64,000 nucleotides of DNA from Phoronis australis (lineage: Eukaryota > Phoronida > Phoronidae): positions 354,111 through 418,110 of the forward strand of contig NMRA01000062.1 in the NCBI GenBank assembly GCA_002633005.1, given 5' to 3'. Below the pieces are notes generated by a model. That model saw only the letters and a program-made list of their open reading frames with translations, was not told where the DNA came from and made no database searches. The position numbers and the translations under genes were made by a program. Shown here piece after piece: positions 14,301 to 29,300 of the stretch (within the stretch, counting starts at the first letter, position 1; the number at the start of each line of letters is the position of its first letter).

Positions 14301-17300
14301 AGTTTAAATTTGTTTTCACCTGAGACTGTTTAACATAAAAACGAGTATCATCAACTGAAAGATCGCATGCAATTAATTTCAACGTTTATCTCGGAAAGGA
14401 AGCTATGTTGAAAGAACATGATGCGGAATAAGTTTTGACTAATAAATTTTGACTAAACTGAATTGCGTTAAAATCGGTTTCACAAAATTCATACTGACAA
14501 CAAAACAGAAGAATTATTTACAAAGGAGCAGACTAACCAAGTATTAGAGTAGAGAGAGACTTACTGTCACCGCAGTTCATTAAAGCATACACTCTGTTGT
14601 CCTTGCGATCGTAAGTAATTTGTTGAAGTACCTGTGGTGAAAAACACGACATGGAGCTGATTACATAGACACGGAAACTAGACACAAAGGCTCAACATAG
14701 GGGTGGTTCGATACACATCTTTAGGAATGCGATTCGATACAATTCTTTTTTGAAGGAATTCCATTATTTTTTAATCAAATCTTGTTTGTCAAATTAATTC
14801 TCGGTTTTCTCAATTTTACAACTCATACCAACTTTAATTAGCAACTTCGACTGTTAAAGTACATAGTTTTGACAGCAAAAGGCCTGTAGAGTTTGATTTT
14901 TGACTTTTTACTAATCCGCATTCAATCGGGTCTTTTGCACAAAGCAAAACAACTGTATAATATCATGATCGAATTTTATTTCATATTTATCTTCAAGATG
15001 AGATCTCAAAAACGCTGTTAGTTTTCCAAAATATCTTGTATTCCTTTTGTGCAACTTCAGATTTTTAGCATGAAAATCACAAAGAGATCCTGTCGGGCAA
15101 AAACGAAACATTCTAAGGACAACTCCTAACAGCGTTTTGAGGAACAATGCATAAAAAATAGTGTCTGAAATTTTAATCTGTATCCAGCAATCTGCCACTT
15201 CTGAGATGTGATGTTCTGAAGTAGGCCAACTTTGCACATTCTTCCAAGGCTAAATCCACCACAAAAAGGAATTAAAGCTGAATAGTTCCAAAAATAGCAA
15301 CTGCACCCGAGCTAGAAAAACACATCAAAGTAGAAGATATGTCGCAAGAATACACCAAAAAATACAGCCAAACAGACAAAGTGCTTCACAAATATAAAAT
15401 ATGGCTTGAAAAAGGTGAGAGAGTAATCCACGACAAAAAACAAACAAAATGAAAGTTGTAATAAAGAAAATCCGAGTTCAGCTGAAACAGATAGAATCCA
15501 CACAAAACTCACAATGCGTTTCCCGAAAGGTAAAGCTTTTGCACGCTATGTTGAATAAAACAACCATTAACAATACTAGGTAAAGACGTAAGCTATTGTC
15601 AGTAAGGGTATGTGTCCCTTTATTACAGCGTCCACTGAAGTATAAGCTCAAAGATTCATAATTGGAGAGCAAAACAAAAATTTAATGCAAGTGAGCTGAC
15701 ATCAGATATTCTGGGCTTGTACTGCACAGTCACTTAAGTACATGCCCATGACTTCTCTATTTAACTTTACACGCTTAGCTCCATCTAGTGGCAGGCGGTA
15801 GTGAGAGGTGGATTTGACATGGACTGAGAGGTAAACTGGGGGTGCGCTTACACTGAGAGGTAGGTTGTAGTGGGCTTATACCACAGAGTGCACTTATTTA
15901 TACCGAGAGGTAAGTTGAACATGGGCTCATACCACAGGGTGTGCTTATTTATACCGAGAGGAAAGTTGGAGGTGGGCTTATACAAGATGTGCTTATATAT
16001 ACTGAAAGATAAGTTGAAGGTGGGCTCATACCACAGGGCGTGCTTATTTATGCTGAGAGGTAAGATGGAGGTGGGCTCATACCATAGGAGAGCTTATTTA
16101 TACTGACGGGTAAGTTGGGGGTAGGCTTATACCAAAACGGATATGGTATTGTTTTTGGGGCAGTGTACTAAGTAACTAAGATTATAATGATGCTAAATGC
16201 CATGAAAATCAATCACATTTTAAAATCAGGGCTTGGAATAACCAATGACAAAAAACGTGGAAACTTTTACGGCCCAAATCATGCCCGATAACCAGCCTTT
16301 GAAATGGTCAATGTGAACCTTTCCGCGACAAAAATGGGGAGGAATAAAAAAAAACCAAAAAAAAAAACCAAAAACATTACCACCATCAGTAGCATGCGCC
16401 TGCGTCCTTTTCGCTCGCCCGTCCACTCCCAACCTACACAATTTTGGCTGCAGAGCGGTAGTATTTATCGCCGCGCTTAACAATAACACGAGCCGCCATT
16501 GAAAATGACACCACGCTTTACCCAGATGCCCCGGCAATGTTGACAATTTACGTTCCTCCGAAACATAAAGAGCAACTTCCGCTTTCCGAGGTGAACGTCG
16601 TCTGCAACGCCGCGGTAAGAAAGGAATTTACCGCGGGAATTTCATATCAAATCCGATTTTTTTACGCAGAAATATTATAAAAAAAGCGGAAAGTACATTT
16701 CAAAAAAGCGGAAATCCGCGTTTCCGCGGAAAATTCCAAGCCCTGTAAAATGTATTTAGAAAACAGTCAAGGTCTCCACCAATCACATTACAAGAGTCAC
16801 CGTCACACCTACCTCTATGGAGGTCATGGGGTAGATTATAGTGATAATGTCGCCTGTCAGAGGAGACATCAGACGTACGCCACCATCCTACAGAAATAAA
16901 ACACAGTCAGTGTTGTCGGGTATTGAAGAACAGAACACTTTTTGACACACTCTTCCACTCGTCGATACCCAGAATTGTCCACTTAGGAAAAGAACTATAT
17001 GCTCTATCACTGTACTGTTATGTTCAAGACATATAATGTGTGGTCTAGGAACCTGGTCAAGTTTTACAGAGTGGGCAAGGACAAATTGTTTCTTGGACAG
17101 TATTAACATCTTCAACAACAGGAATTGATCTAAAATAAAACCTATAACCTCGTGCAGATTATTAAACAACAACACAATCTGAACACTTCTCTTATTGATT
17201 AATACGTTTTGTTCAAAACGACATTCCATTTGCACTTAACAGCCTTGACTGGCAGTGTCTTCAACATGTCTTGAAGAGAACTTCCTGCCTAAATTGTCCA

Positions 17301-20300
17301 ATTGCAAGCTATTTTCATGATATACAATAGGGCTGTCCCGTATTACACAGCGAAACTCGAATCTCACCGACTGTATTTACCCACAATGCCGTAAACATCT
17401 GTCGGGCACATTTTGCTACCTCATTTTCGTGCCATTGGAGTTGGCATGTTATTTGTTGCCTAGCTGATTCTTTACGAGTTTTTCTCGGATGCATTACCCC
17501 ATTCGTCCTTCTAATGCTAACAAAATATTACTGCTTTGCTTTGGGCTGTGAACTCCGATGCGAGAAAGTTTGATAAAGTGGACAAATACGCGTGGATACG
17601 GGATGTGAAATTCTTCGCCTTCCCGACATAAATGAGAGACACAAAAATGTGCCAGATTTCCAAAACGAGGTCACGTGTTTTCTTTTATCTTTGGGACAAA
17701 GGAGAGTTCTACTGCCGTGCAATCCGTGACGGCTATGCAAACACTTCACAAACCGCTGTTCAAAGTGGTCAAAGTGGTCAGTATGACTAGTCCAACTTAC
17801 ATTAGCCACCACTACAATCCTAGAAGCAAGTCCTTTCGCAGACGTCCGACACAGTCGCTCCACTTCAGAGTTGGTGTTGGCAAACATGCCATAGAACTGT
17901 AACATGCGCACAGATTACAGGGATTGACAGAATGGGTGAGAGAGAAACTAAACAATTTGGATATTATACAGTATTCACTGGCTGGGGCTGCCTTACAGAA
18001 CAAAGAGTGGGACCTCTTGCAAAAAAATCAAAATCATCAAAAACAGGGAAATAAATGAAATTTTAATTGCCGAAACTATTCATTCAACAAATGAAACTAA
18101 GATTTAAAAATATCTCCAATATATGACTTACAAAATGAACATTCAAATATTACAAGCGATTTTTGTGGGGGTGAGAAGACAAACAAATATTTGTTCTACA
18201 TGTTTAAAGCTTAACAATTCATTTACAGAAATATGACTATTTTCTGTGCTATTCTAGTGCTTGTCCTTTCAAACAGATAATTCGATATCACTCCAAGGGC
18301 ACACAGTGACTCACGTGATTAAATTCCCAGACCTTAACAGTCTGCAAGCCTTGATACATGAGGCGTCCATCCATCAGCACCTGCATGTTAAGGACCTTCT
18401 CGCCACAGTCAAGCCGCTGGTACTAGATGGACAACACAAACTCTGTTAGATAACATGCAGTCTAATTAGATGTTTCTGTGTATAAGCCCAGGCACAACTG
18501 AGTAGATGGTATTTACGGAACTTAATACACAGCCAGGACCTAGTTGCATAAAGTTATAGGCTGGATAGCAACAATGACGGTTGCATTTATCACATAGGCC
18601 AACTGTTAATGTTGAACGATTCACTCGACGCGATGTAACAATCAAACTTATTCAGCGTATCAGTTTCAAGGTTTTTTATACAAGCATGGCCTGCAGATGT
18701 AGACTTTGGTTCGGTTGAATTTTCAAGGCCTAAGTGCAACAATACCCAATGCTTCAATTGAAATTGCTGGGATTTGTCCGAAGTAATACTCTATATGGAG
18801 TAACACAAGAAAAGGGAACCATGCACTGAAAGATGGTGAGCAAACAAGATTACGATTAAACATTTAATTTCTTCAGACTTTCGTGTCCAGTTGTTAAAGT
18901 GTTTAAAGTTCAACAATGCAGTCATTTCCAAAATATGCAGTTTTTACATTCCACAATGACTAAAATAGGGAGTAAAGAATGTTGCCATGAACATGCAGGC
19001 AGCAGTCATCAGAGACACCCGCATCTTTGTTCCCTAATGACCACACTAAGGGCAACCAGTCCAGGCACTCTGGTAACTATACCTCCAGTAATCCCAACTG
19101 ATAACAAGCTTTCATAGTTGGGAAATGAGATGAAGTGCCCAATCAAATTCACACTGACTTATTACTTTCTAACCACGAGACCGATAATTAAAAGACAAGT
19201 TCGGTACCAGCTCAAACGTGTCCAGCCTCCAGACTTTGACAGTGCCATCTAGTGAGGCGGAGAAGAGTAGTGGGTCGGTACTGTGCAGGTCAAGTGCCGT
19301 GACTTGATCGGAGTGCGCCACGAACTCGTGCTGTTGGTTGAAGAAGACAAGACTCCAGACTTTGATGACGCCATCTTTGGATGCCGTGAGGAAGAAGTCC
19401 CGTTGTGGGTAAAAGGCACAGCTGCAAAATACAAGCGTTGTGTTTACAATCTATTCACGCCATGAAAAGAATCCTACGTTGACATCCTTGCTGATTGAGA
19501 GTGGGCAAGTCGACCGATATGCGTACCTCAAAATTTGCCGGCATTGATCAAAGACACAAAGCTGTTGTTACATCGACTCAAGTTGCTGATGTTATAGTTC
19601 TCTAAATAATGAGACCCATGATTAACACACTGGAGGCGACAATAGAATTTTTAAATTTCCATTTTGAAAGTTTCTGAGTAGGGTATTTGAAAAGTTTCTC
19701 AAAAATACACATGATTAGGCTTTTGAATTTTGAAAATCGTAGAAGAAATGTGACTTTTACAACCTGAAATGTTTGTTAAATTTAGTCATATTAAGTTCCT
19801 TAATTCCGCTGAGTGTGCAACATAATTGGGCCAATTACCAATCCACAAGGCAGCAGTTGAATTTTAAGGTAAACCAAGTGTCATGGTACAATTCTTGGAA
19901 TGTGTACTAAAACTGTCTTAGTTTATGTAGTTTTAAGTCAACAAAACAATCACCTGTCTGAATACGTACTGCAGTATCTTTCAATGCAAGAGCAAACTTG
20001 GTAATATTTTAACATATGTCCTGTTTTAAAACCACTCACAATAAAACAATCCAAAACTCTGTTTTCTCTTGCCTGACCAATACTGCTGAGGTAAGTTAGT
20101 CAGTCAAAAAATATTGCATTTTCCAGACTATTCACCGTAATGGCAGGCTAGCTATTGCTGTGACTGATGTGTCGTTTTGCCAAGAAAAATGGATTGATTT
20201 CAATGGATAATAAAAAATAAAATGTTTTGAGTCACAAATAGATTTCACAGTTGGGGTAATCGAACTTAATTACAATTTACGCATGACCCAATTGCAAAGC

Positions 20301-23300
20301 AATTTCATCACATGAATAGATTATTCAGAGAGAGTTTGGATAATTTGAAGAAAATTTGCTAAAGGCAAAAGGCTAATTAGTGTCATCAGGTACTTACGCT
20401 GAGAAAGACATGGCGTGTTTGTTTTGGAAATAGTAGGTACAGCGGTTTGTCTTGTAGTTCACAACGTAGACACTACTATCAGTCAGTAGCAGCACCTGCT
20501 TGTTGGTGGAGTCCACTTTCATGTCCATCACCCACTGGACAAAGAGAGAACAAAATTAAATTAATATATGATAGATCAGCTGCTAATGGTTAAAATCCTA
20601 ATTTTGGTCGATAGTTAAATTTTGTGAATTCGTGTTGTGTATCTTAAATTTATTTTCAAGTAACTTTTTTTTTTGTTGAGACAAACTGATGATTAAGCTA
20701 GTTAGTTATCACTTGAAGACCTCAAAATTATTGCTACAAGTTCAAGAATCTATACTGCTCATCCCCGACACCATTTTATTTTGAAGCCAGAATATCTGGC
20801 CCAACTGAAATTTCCACACAAACAGCCAAATGCGCGAGTTTGTTTATCCTAAATTTTCAATGAATCTCACTCTAAGTTTTGCAATTTTCTTTGGATTGTG
20901 AAAATCTTACAGGAATCTCATTGGAATCCAGCAAGATTCTCAATTTCCTTTTCTACAAATCTAGGGGGTTACCAAGTGCAGTCTTGCATTATGCACTCAC
21001 CCATGTAAACCACAAGGTGCTTAAGAACAGAATCGGAGACACGGTATTTAGCACAAAACAAGGCGGACAACAGAAATTCCATTTTGTCAAATTTCCCAAC
21101 AGAAATAAAGATCATAGGATAATTTTGGTTAGTTTATTATTGGCATGGTTTGTACCGTGTATATCATTGCTAAACAATATTTAGTAATCTCCATTATTTG
21201 CAACAAGAAAATAAATGAAGTCTACACAATGGAAAAATGGCAGTCGTTTTTCATGCAAAATAAGTGAAGAACTACCACGTCTCTACCTCACACACAAGAA
21301 CAGAAATTAAAACAAATAATTTTTTCTAGTACGAGTTTGAACTCGAGTTCAAAGATTAGATTTCAGGCCCAAACAGGTATTCTATTAGCCATCAATCATA
21401 ACTAATATGGTAAGAATTATCCTATTTGGGATAGTCCCAGATTTTTGGAACATCAAAATTCAAGCTGAAATTGATTTATTTTGTTTCTTAAGAATGGGAC
21501 ATGGGCGATTTTGATTTTTATCGTATTTCTCAAATATCGGACAGTGCGTTTTGAAACAACAGTATGACACAATAGACTAGGCAGTTCCTAAAATCATCCA
21601 AAATAGCTGCCAATGAATGCAACATTTTCGTGCGTTTCCAAAATCTGTAACAAAGTAGTGATCCTTAATCACAGATCTTAAATTCTTGAATTTAAGATGA
21701 CCAATATTGCCTAATGTATTTCTAAAATTTGGTAAAAGCTTGAGCAAATTGATAAATTCCCCGTCCAAAACTATGTAGATGTCCACACAATGACGGTAGA
21801 CCGGCTGGGGGGGGGGGGTGATTCTTATCAGATGTTTGATCAGTCATGTTATGACAGCTCATAAGCAACGTATATTTCACAAGTCTGATTAAATGTCATG
21901 CGAATGCTATATAAGATTTTCCATGACACTAAAATTAAACCAAGCCCGTCCACGAGAGTGGACTAATACTTAACAAGCTTTTTAAGATAAAAAAATCCAT
22001 TCTATACAACAAATTGCTGAATATCAGACTACGAATGTTAAATGTAATTTACGAAAATCAAAGCAAACATGGTGTGAACCTACCTCATTCTTTTTAACTT
22101 GAAACACAAACTTGGAGCCTGGTGTCAAGTAATTGCGGATCTGTAGAGGGGCAACAAAGACAAGAAAATAAATCTTGAAGAAAGCCACGCACCATGACAC
22201 ACTACTTGCTTGTGAACTTGTCTCGCATTAATTTAAGAATTAATACTTTTAGAAGTTACAATTGAACACAACAAGCTACTTAAGAAGTTCTAACTCCACA
22301 CACTGCCATCCACAGCCTACACTCTAACTCCGCCCACTCCCATCCACAGCCTACACTCTAACTCTACCCACTCCCATCCACAGCCTACACTCTAACTCCG
22401 CCCACTCCCATCCACAGCCTACACTCTAACTCCACCTACTCCCATCCACAGCCTACACTCTAACTCCACCCACTTCCGTCCACAGCCTACACTCTAACTC
22501 CACCGACTTCCGTCCACAGCCTACACTCTAACTCCACCGACTTCCGTCCACAGCCTACACTCTAACTCCGCCCACTCCCATCCACAGCCTACACTCTAAC
22601 TCCGCCCACTCCCATTCATAGCCTACACTCTAACTCCGCCCATTCCCATCCACAGCCTACACTCTAACTCCGCCCACTCCCATTCACAGCCTACACTCCA
22701 ACTCCACCCACTTCCGTCCACACCTTACTTTCTAACTCCAACCATTTCCATCCACAGCCTACACTCTAACTCCACCTACTCCCATCCACAGCATACACTC
22801 TAACTCCACCCACTTCCGTCCACACCTTACTTTCTAACTCCACCCACTTCCATCCACACCTTACATTGTAACTCCACCCATTTCCATCCACAGCTTCTTT
22901 GTAACTCCACCACTTTAATCAGCGACATACATTCTAACTCCACCCATTACAACCCACAACACAAATTTCAGTCCAAATCTACATTCTAACTCCCCCATTC
23001 CCATCCTTAACCTATATTTCATCTTCACCCATTCTCATCCAAAACCAACTACACTCTAATTCCACCTGTAACCTACCTTCTCAATCTTCCAGCTGGTGAC
23101 CATGCCATTTCCACCAACTAGTACCTCGTCAATGTCACGAATATAAACTAGGCTGAAAATTTGAATATTGAGTGGTTGGATTACAAAAGCAACAAGTGTA
23201 CTTCAGAAGTGATCCAATGCATAGTCACTGCACAGCAATACGAATATTCATAATAAGACAACCAAAACCACGTGATATGAAAACTATAGGACATCTAGCA

Positions 23301-26300
23301 GTCAATCCATTACAAAAACCTCATATTTGGTTTCAACTCCAGACAACAGCCACAGGTTTCCAATACAAGGCTAGTCCAGATATAAATCTTGTCCATTGTT
23401 ACCCCTTCCCATGCTCTTTTGATTCGCAGGCCAACTATCTACCATGTCAGTTCAAACAGTTACTAATATAATTCATCGACTTGGACAGACGAATCTATTT
23501 TGGCCAATTTTTATAGTATTTCTTCAGGTAAAAGTGATCCTAACTTAATTTTTTAAATCAATTTCAGAAGACAAACAGTTTGGAAAATCATTTTAGTTGA
23601 TGATAAAGCAACTTTTCTTAGTAAGAATTTTACTGACATGAAACCATTGCTACTAGTGGTAATTGCTCAGCTCCACACAATGGGACCCCAGATCAGATTC
23701 CCTGATGAGCAGACCTCTAAACACGAACAATAATATTGACTACCAGCATTAGGTGCTGTGAACTGGGCCAAGTTTCTAATGATTGACTATTCACAACAAG
23801 ATTACAATCTGCATAAACAACAAATTTTGAATTAATATCTGAGTGACACCATTATCGGCAATAACTGCATTGAGTTGAAGGCAGGTCCAAGTGATCACAG
23901 CATATCAAGTATGACCTACTTGTCAATATGAGCAAAAATCAATCTGAATATCGAGATCAGTCTACCATTAATCAATAAATGATCCTCAGCTGAAAAACAC
24001 CTTATTACAATACAGTACACTATGCTCACGTTTGGGAAATCTGAGGCAAATATTTTGACAATAAAAAAAGACTGTAGGTGAGAATTTTCACGATACCCTT
24101 GAAGCGTGTAATAACTTTAGGTTGTGTAAGGCACCAGGAAAATATCCAAAATTGGATAACATTGAAACACTTCCTGGAAATGGCGTTTTCACGCAAAACT
24201 ACCAACAACGTGCTACTGCATTTTTACGACTCTACCACTCAAATTGGTGTTACTGTGGAGACATACATTTACAATACGGTTTATCGTATCTTACATCCTA
24301 TCTTAACAACGGTACGAAATCTTCCAATTTGAGACAGTCTCTAAAACTTGACATACTGAAATTCAAGTGAACATTGAATTTTGTCTTTTCTGAAAATTGG
24401 GAAAAGGGTGGTTTTGGCGCTGATCATATTTTCTCAAATATTGGATACAGTCTTTTGTATCAACTAAGTCTGAGATACAATCGTCAAAAGTAGCTACCCA
24501 TGCAATATACAACTTTCTCGTGATTCTTGAAATTGAAAATCCAACATTACCCATTTCTACATTTTGGTACGAGCTTCGACTTTGAACAAAATAATTAATT
24601 TTCACTGTCCCAAATTGTAGAATTTTAACTTTTTTAATTCTAGACAAGGCAACAAGAATAAGAATACAACCAGCGATTTCTGAGACGTGAAGTTCAAAAT
24701 TTAGCCAAATTTGGACATATTTAATGACGGGATGGGTCCTAACAAAGCTCCAATCCTTATCCACTCACCAGAAGACTGTGGTAGGAATTTCCACCTTGTG
24801 ATATTCCACAAAGTTATTCTGGACGTCACCAAACAGCCTCAGGCTCATGTCTTTACAGATGGCCACGAATTTCTGCAAAATGTACACTGCACACATCAGA
24901 CAGAACAATGCGATGCACCAAACACTTCTCAAGAAAATGAGGAAAAGAAAATATTGATGAGGGATTCCAAAAATTACAAATTGAACATGTACACTTGAGG
25001 AGCAAGTTTTTGCATGGTTGTTAACTACTATAAAGATCAGGTGAAACCCTGTACCTCCAGAAATAATCTTTTACCTACTCATACCTGATATCTTAGTCGC
25101 TGGTCACAAACAATTTTGCCGCCGTAGTCCAACTTACCAGATTATTAATTTTTGCAAAATATTGTGAGACTGCTCCCAGTATTTTGTACAAAACACTCAC
25201 CAATTGACACAGTATGGCAAACACGTGAAATTTTATTTTCTCATGTTTCTCAATGAAAGATTATTATGCAGCAACACAATTTAATGCATTTCAATTTTCA
25301 AGGTCTCTACCACAGCCACTAGAAAATATTGTGGGCATTACAATGTTAGAATCCCTTGAAAATGAAAAATTTTGGCAATCACGTCCTCTGTAATTGAGGC
25401 GCTTTTACCGTATAACTTGAAAGAAATCCGTGTTGTATCACAAATAATCCTAGACTTGTTTCATCATACTCACACATTTCACGGGTATGTAGACAAACTT
25501 GATAAACTGAGCCTTCACACCTGACACTCTGAAACGGCAAAAAGCAATTCTGAGCTGGAGGATTCCCTGCATCAAATGGATTTATGGGTACGTGACGGGA
25601 CAAAATGTGATACCAGACTCTAGTGATGACTGGATTAATCCACTTAGGGCTTGGAAGAGGAACCAGTCCCAATAGAGACTTAGAATTTTGCAGACAGTTG
25701 TAAATCTTTGGTGTCCTTCACACAGAATAGGCTGTTTGGAATTGACTGGTGTTTATTACTGAGGACTCAGGCTAGTAAATATAGCTCTTTTTGAACACTG
25801 TTCTTATACTCATACCACTGTCTCACTCCAAGTTGGCCTGTGCAAGTAAACACAGCTTAAGAAAGGGTTTGTGGTCCAGGCTGAGAAGATAATTGCTTTA
25901 TTACCCCCATGTGTTTTGAACAGCCCAGCCAGAATGACCTGGTGATGGGAGACAAAACTGCCAATACAGTGAGATAGAGTGACAAACATTTTGTGCAAAA
26001 TCTGACAAACATGGTTAAAATCTATTCTCAACTTCTGAGTTAAAGTCTAGCTACAATCACACACGCACACAATAGAGACAACAACATAACCATCTTAAAG
26101 CGTTTCACCTGCCAGAGGCATGAATGACTGCTGACAACTCACTTGGTCAACGTGGTCCCATCACTGATTTTGTCCAGAAGCCATACGTTCATGTCATTAG
26201 TATCATAGGATGGGAACTGTGCAATGAAGACGGGTCCGCTGTGCGTCTGTACGTACAGTAGGCTACGGATGTTTTGAGGACACCTCAGGCTGTGTATTAG

Positions 26301-29300
26301 CTGTAACAACACCAGCAGTCTTTCCAGCAACACGTATGGCAAAATCTCGTCAATTTGAAACACACTTTAACATCAATTTAACAAGTTTCAATGAACACCA
26401 GTCTACAGTTAGTCTCACCAGTTTCGGGGCACAATATGGCAGACAACTAGAATTTCGTTTACTCACTTTTTTCATTATGACAGACAACTAGAATTTCAGT
26501 GTCTCACTTTTTTCAATATGGCAGACAATGAGAACTTCATTTTCTCACTTTTTCATTATGGTAGACAACTAGCATTTCATTTTTTCGATTTTTTTCATTA
26601 TTAGCAGACAACTAGTCTAGAATTTTTGTTTTCTTACATATTTCATTCGCTTATATCTGGACTTTTTCTTAACTTCCAGGAATTCCACCACAACTTTCAA
26701 ATCATGACTCCCCGCAGTACTTGTGGCTATCCAATTAATAGTACTGTTAATTTCTTTCATGGTTCCTTAGATGCAGGACCTTGGTAATGACAATGACGTT
26801 TTTGACGTTTTAACAATTTAAGTTTCGGAAATGCTCAGGTAATTGTCCCAGGTTCCTGCATGCCATATGTCGATGGTCTCTCAACTATCTGGGCATATAT
26901 TCAGTTTTTACCTGACTTGTGTAATAGTCCAACTACAAACAGAAAGTGTGCCAGCGATATCTGCTGAGGACCGATTTGAGCACTCACGGTAAAATCTCAC
27001 CAATTTCGGACAATAATTGCCAAAATGGGCCTTTTTCATTTTCAAATGCCTCTAGCCATTGTTGCAAATCATCACAGCCCAGTTAAAAAGTTATATTGAG
27101 GCATGTGGAAGGGACAAAACTGGTCAGTTTAATGTTATGAAGAATGAAAAGCTTATTAAAATAACAAGTATGCGAGCACATTCCACCTCGGAAGGACAGA
27201 ACAATTCTTAATTTGCCGTATTTCAGGACTCTATTTTTTCCAATCGTTGCAAAATTAAAGCAAAACATTCAACAGTCCTCATTATATGAAACAAAGCGTC
27301 CCAAGGTAATAGTCACGCCACCTAAACAGCACTCAATATTCATTAACACAAAGTGAATGTCCTGATCTTCATTCACGATGCTTGAAACTTGCCGGCACTA
27401 TTCATTTTGGCCATTTTTGGGTAATGCTACAAATTGAAGACAAATTTTAATTGTGGCTGTGAAGGTATGTCCAACCATGGGCTTATAATTGGCAAATAGG
27501 TCCATGGGGCAATATTGGGGGGGGAGCTGTTTGTGGAAATTCCGGGTAGTAGGAAGTGGAAAAAGATAATGGCAATTCTTCATTTACTCAGCACGCAATC
27601 TGGCCAACAACTGAAATTCTATTTTGTCAAATTTCAACGCAAAAATGAAGATGATGAAATTTTAGTCTATTGCTAGCATGGTTTGCATACGACATGAAAT
27701 AATAGTTCCAACAAATTACAAAGAAGAAATGATTACTGGTTGGTTTCGAAAAAATTCAAGGATCGTCTGAACCGCACCATAATTTTTGGGTCCACTCTGT
27801 CGTCAAATTTGTATCTCATTCGAATATGTAACAAACATCATAAATAATTATTAATGCATGTATTGAAGATTATATTCATATAAGTAATAAACATAGATAG
27901 TTGGAAATTGCTAAGGTTATGTTAGGACCTTATTGTACATTTAGTAAAAAAACTAGAGTTTAATTCAGCAAAGTATATACATACTTTTTGTAAGTGGAAA
28001 TTTCGTAGAACTTGGTTTTTGACTTTATACCAATCTGCCACTAATTAGGTCACGCGACTTTTTTTAAGGAAAATTTAGCATAAAAGAAAGGTACATTCAA
28101 AGCGAAACAACAGGTTTAATAACATAACCAAATTTTATATTCTCATATTCCAGATCAAATCTCAAAAACGCTGTTACAGTTTTCTAAATTATTATGCAAA
28201 AGCATAACATTTTATAAAAATTGTAAACGAAAGAGAATTTGCATCAATAGAACAACATGCGATTTGCTTAAACAAAATTGGCTAAAATTTGCATGCGCTT
28301 TGACATAACTCGAAGGCTATAGGCCCAATTATTGTACAGTTTCTAGAATATATTATTAGAGGCATTCACGATCACTCACAATTACCCTTATTTTCCGTAA
28401 TATTGTGGAAAAGATCTCTTCTTAACCCCTCTAGCTGCATGGTCAAGATCAGACAAGCAGGACAAATAGAGACCCTGATTTTCCGCATAATGGAAACGAA
28501 AGCAATTCACGGAATCTACCCTAACTTCTTTCACCAAATCAATGGTTTTGAAGCAAATTCACATGCAATAATTTGTTTGTCCAAACTTGGCTCATCTGTT
28601 TTAGCATCATCATCACATTTCTCGGGACTACTTCATGAGTATGACCCAGGGACAACAGGCAGATTTAGAGCGTTTGAGAAATAGAGATGGACAATTCTAA
28701 ATAACTTATGTTGTGTGCCATTTAACAAGATTTGTATTAGATACTATCCTTATAGCACTATTCTCCAAAACGTTGTTAGGAATTATTTTACAAACATTAA
28801 ATTTTGTAGGAAGGGTTACCAAAAATAGGATTGGCATGATTTCATGAAAACGAATCTTTCTAAGCTACATAAAACGAAAACATAACACTTTAGAAAATTG
28901 TGACAGTGTTTTTGAGATCTCATCTTAAACATTTATATCAAATAAACTTTGATCATAGTACTGATACCATTGTTCTATCAATGTACCATTTGGTTTTGCT
29001 AAATGTTACTAAAAAGACATGCGGACACGTGACGGCCCGATTACCAGCAGGTTGGTGAAATGTCAAATTAAATCCTGGTTTCAGAAAATATGTACTTTTC
29101 AGGGGCGAATCCAGGATTTTTAGTTAGGGGGGGGGGGGGGGGGGCCAGGGCAGATTATTAGCCAGGATTCTGCCCGTCAGACATTCACACCCCCGAAGTG
29201 CCAAACGGAATATGGCAGAATTTTAGGTGGGCCGGGCTCCCCCCCCTAAATCGGCCACTGCTTTTAGTGATTTAAAATCTACTTTGTAGACATTCCGATA

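Noticed and set aside
24363-24764. 133-codon minus-strand frame
   Set aside because: It overlaps repeat-like sequence related to frames near 14,911 and 21,577 and has no recognisable domain. I read it as transposon-derived non-coding DNA.
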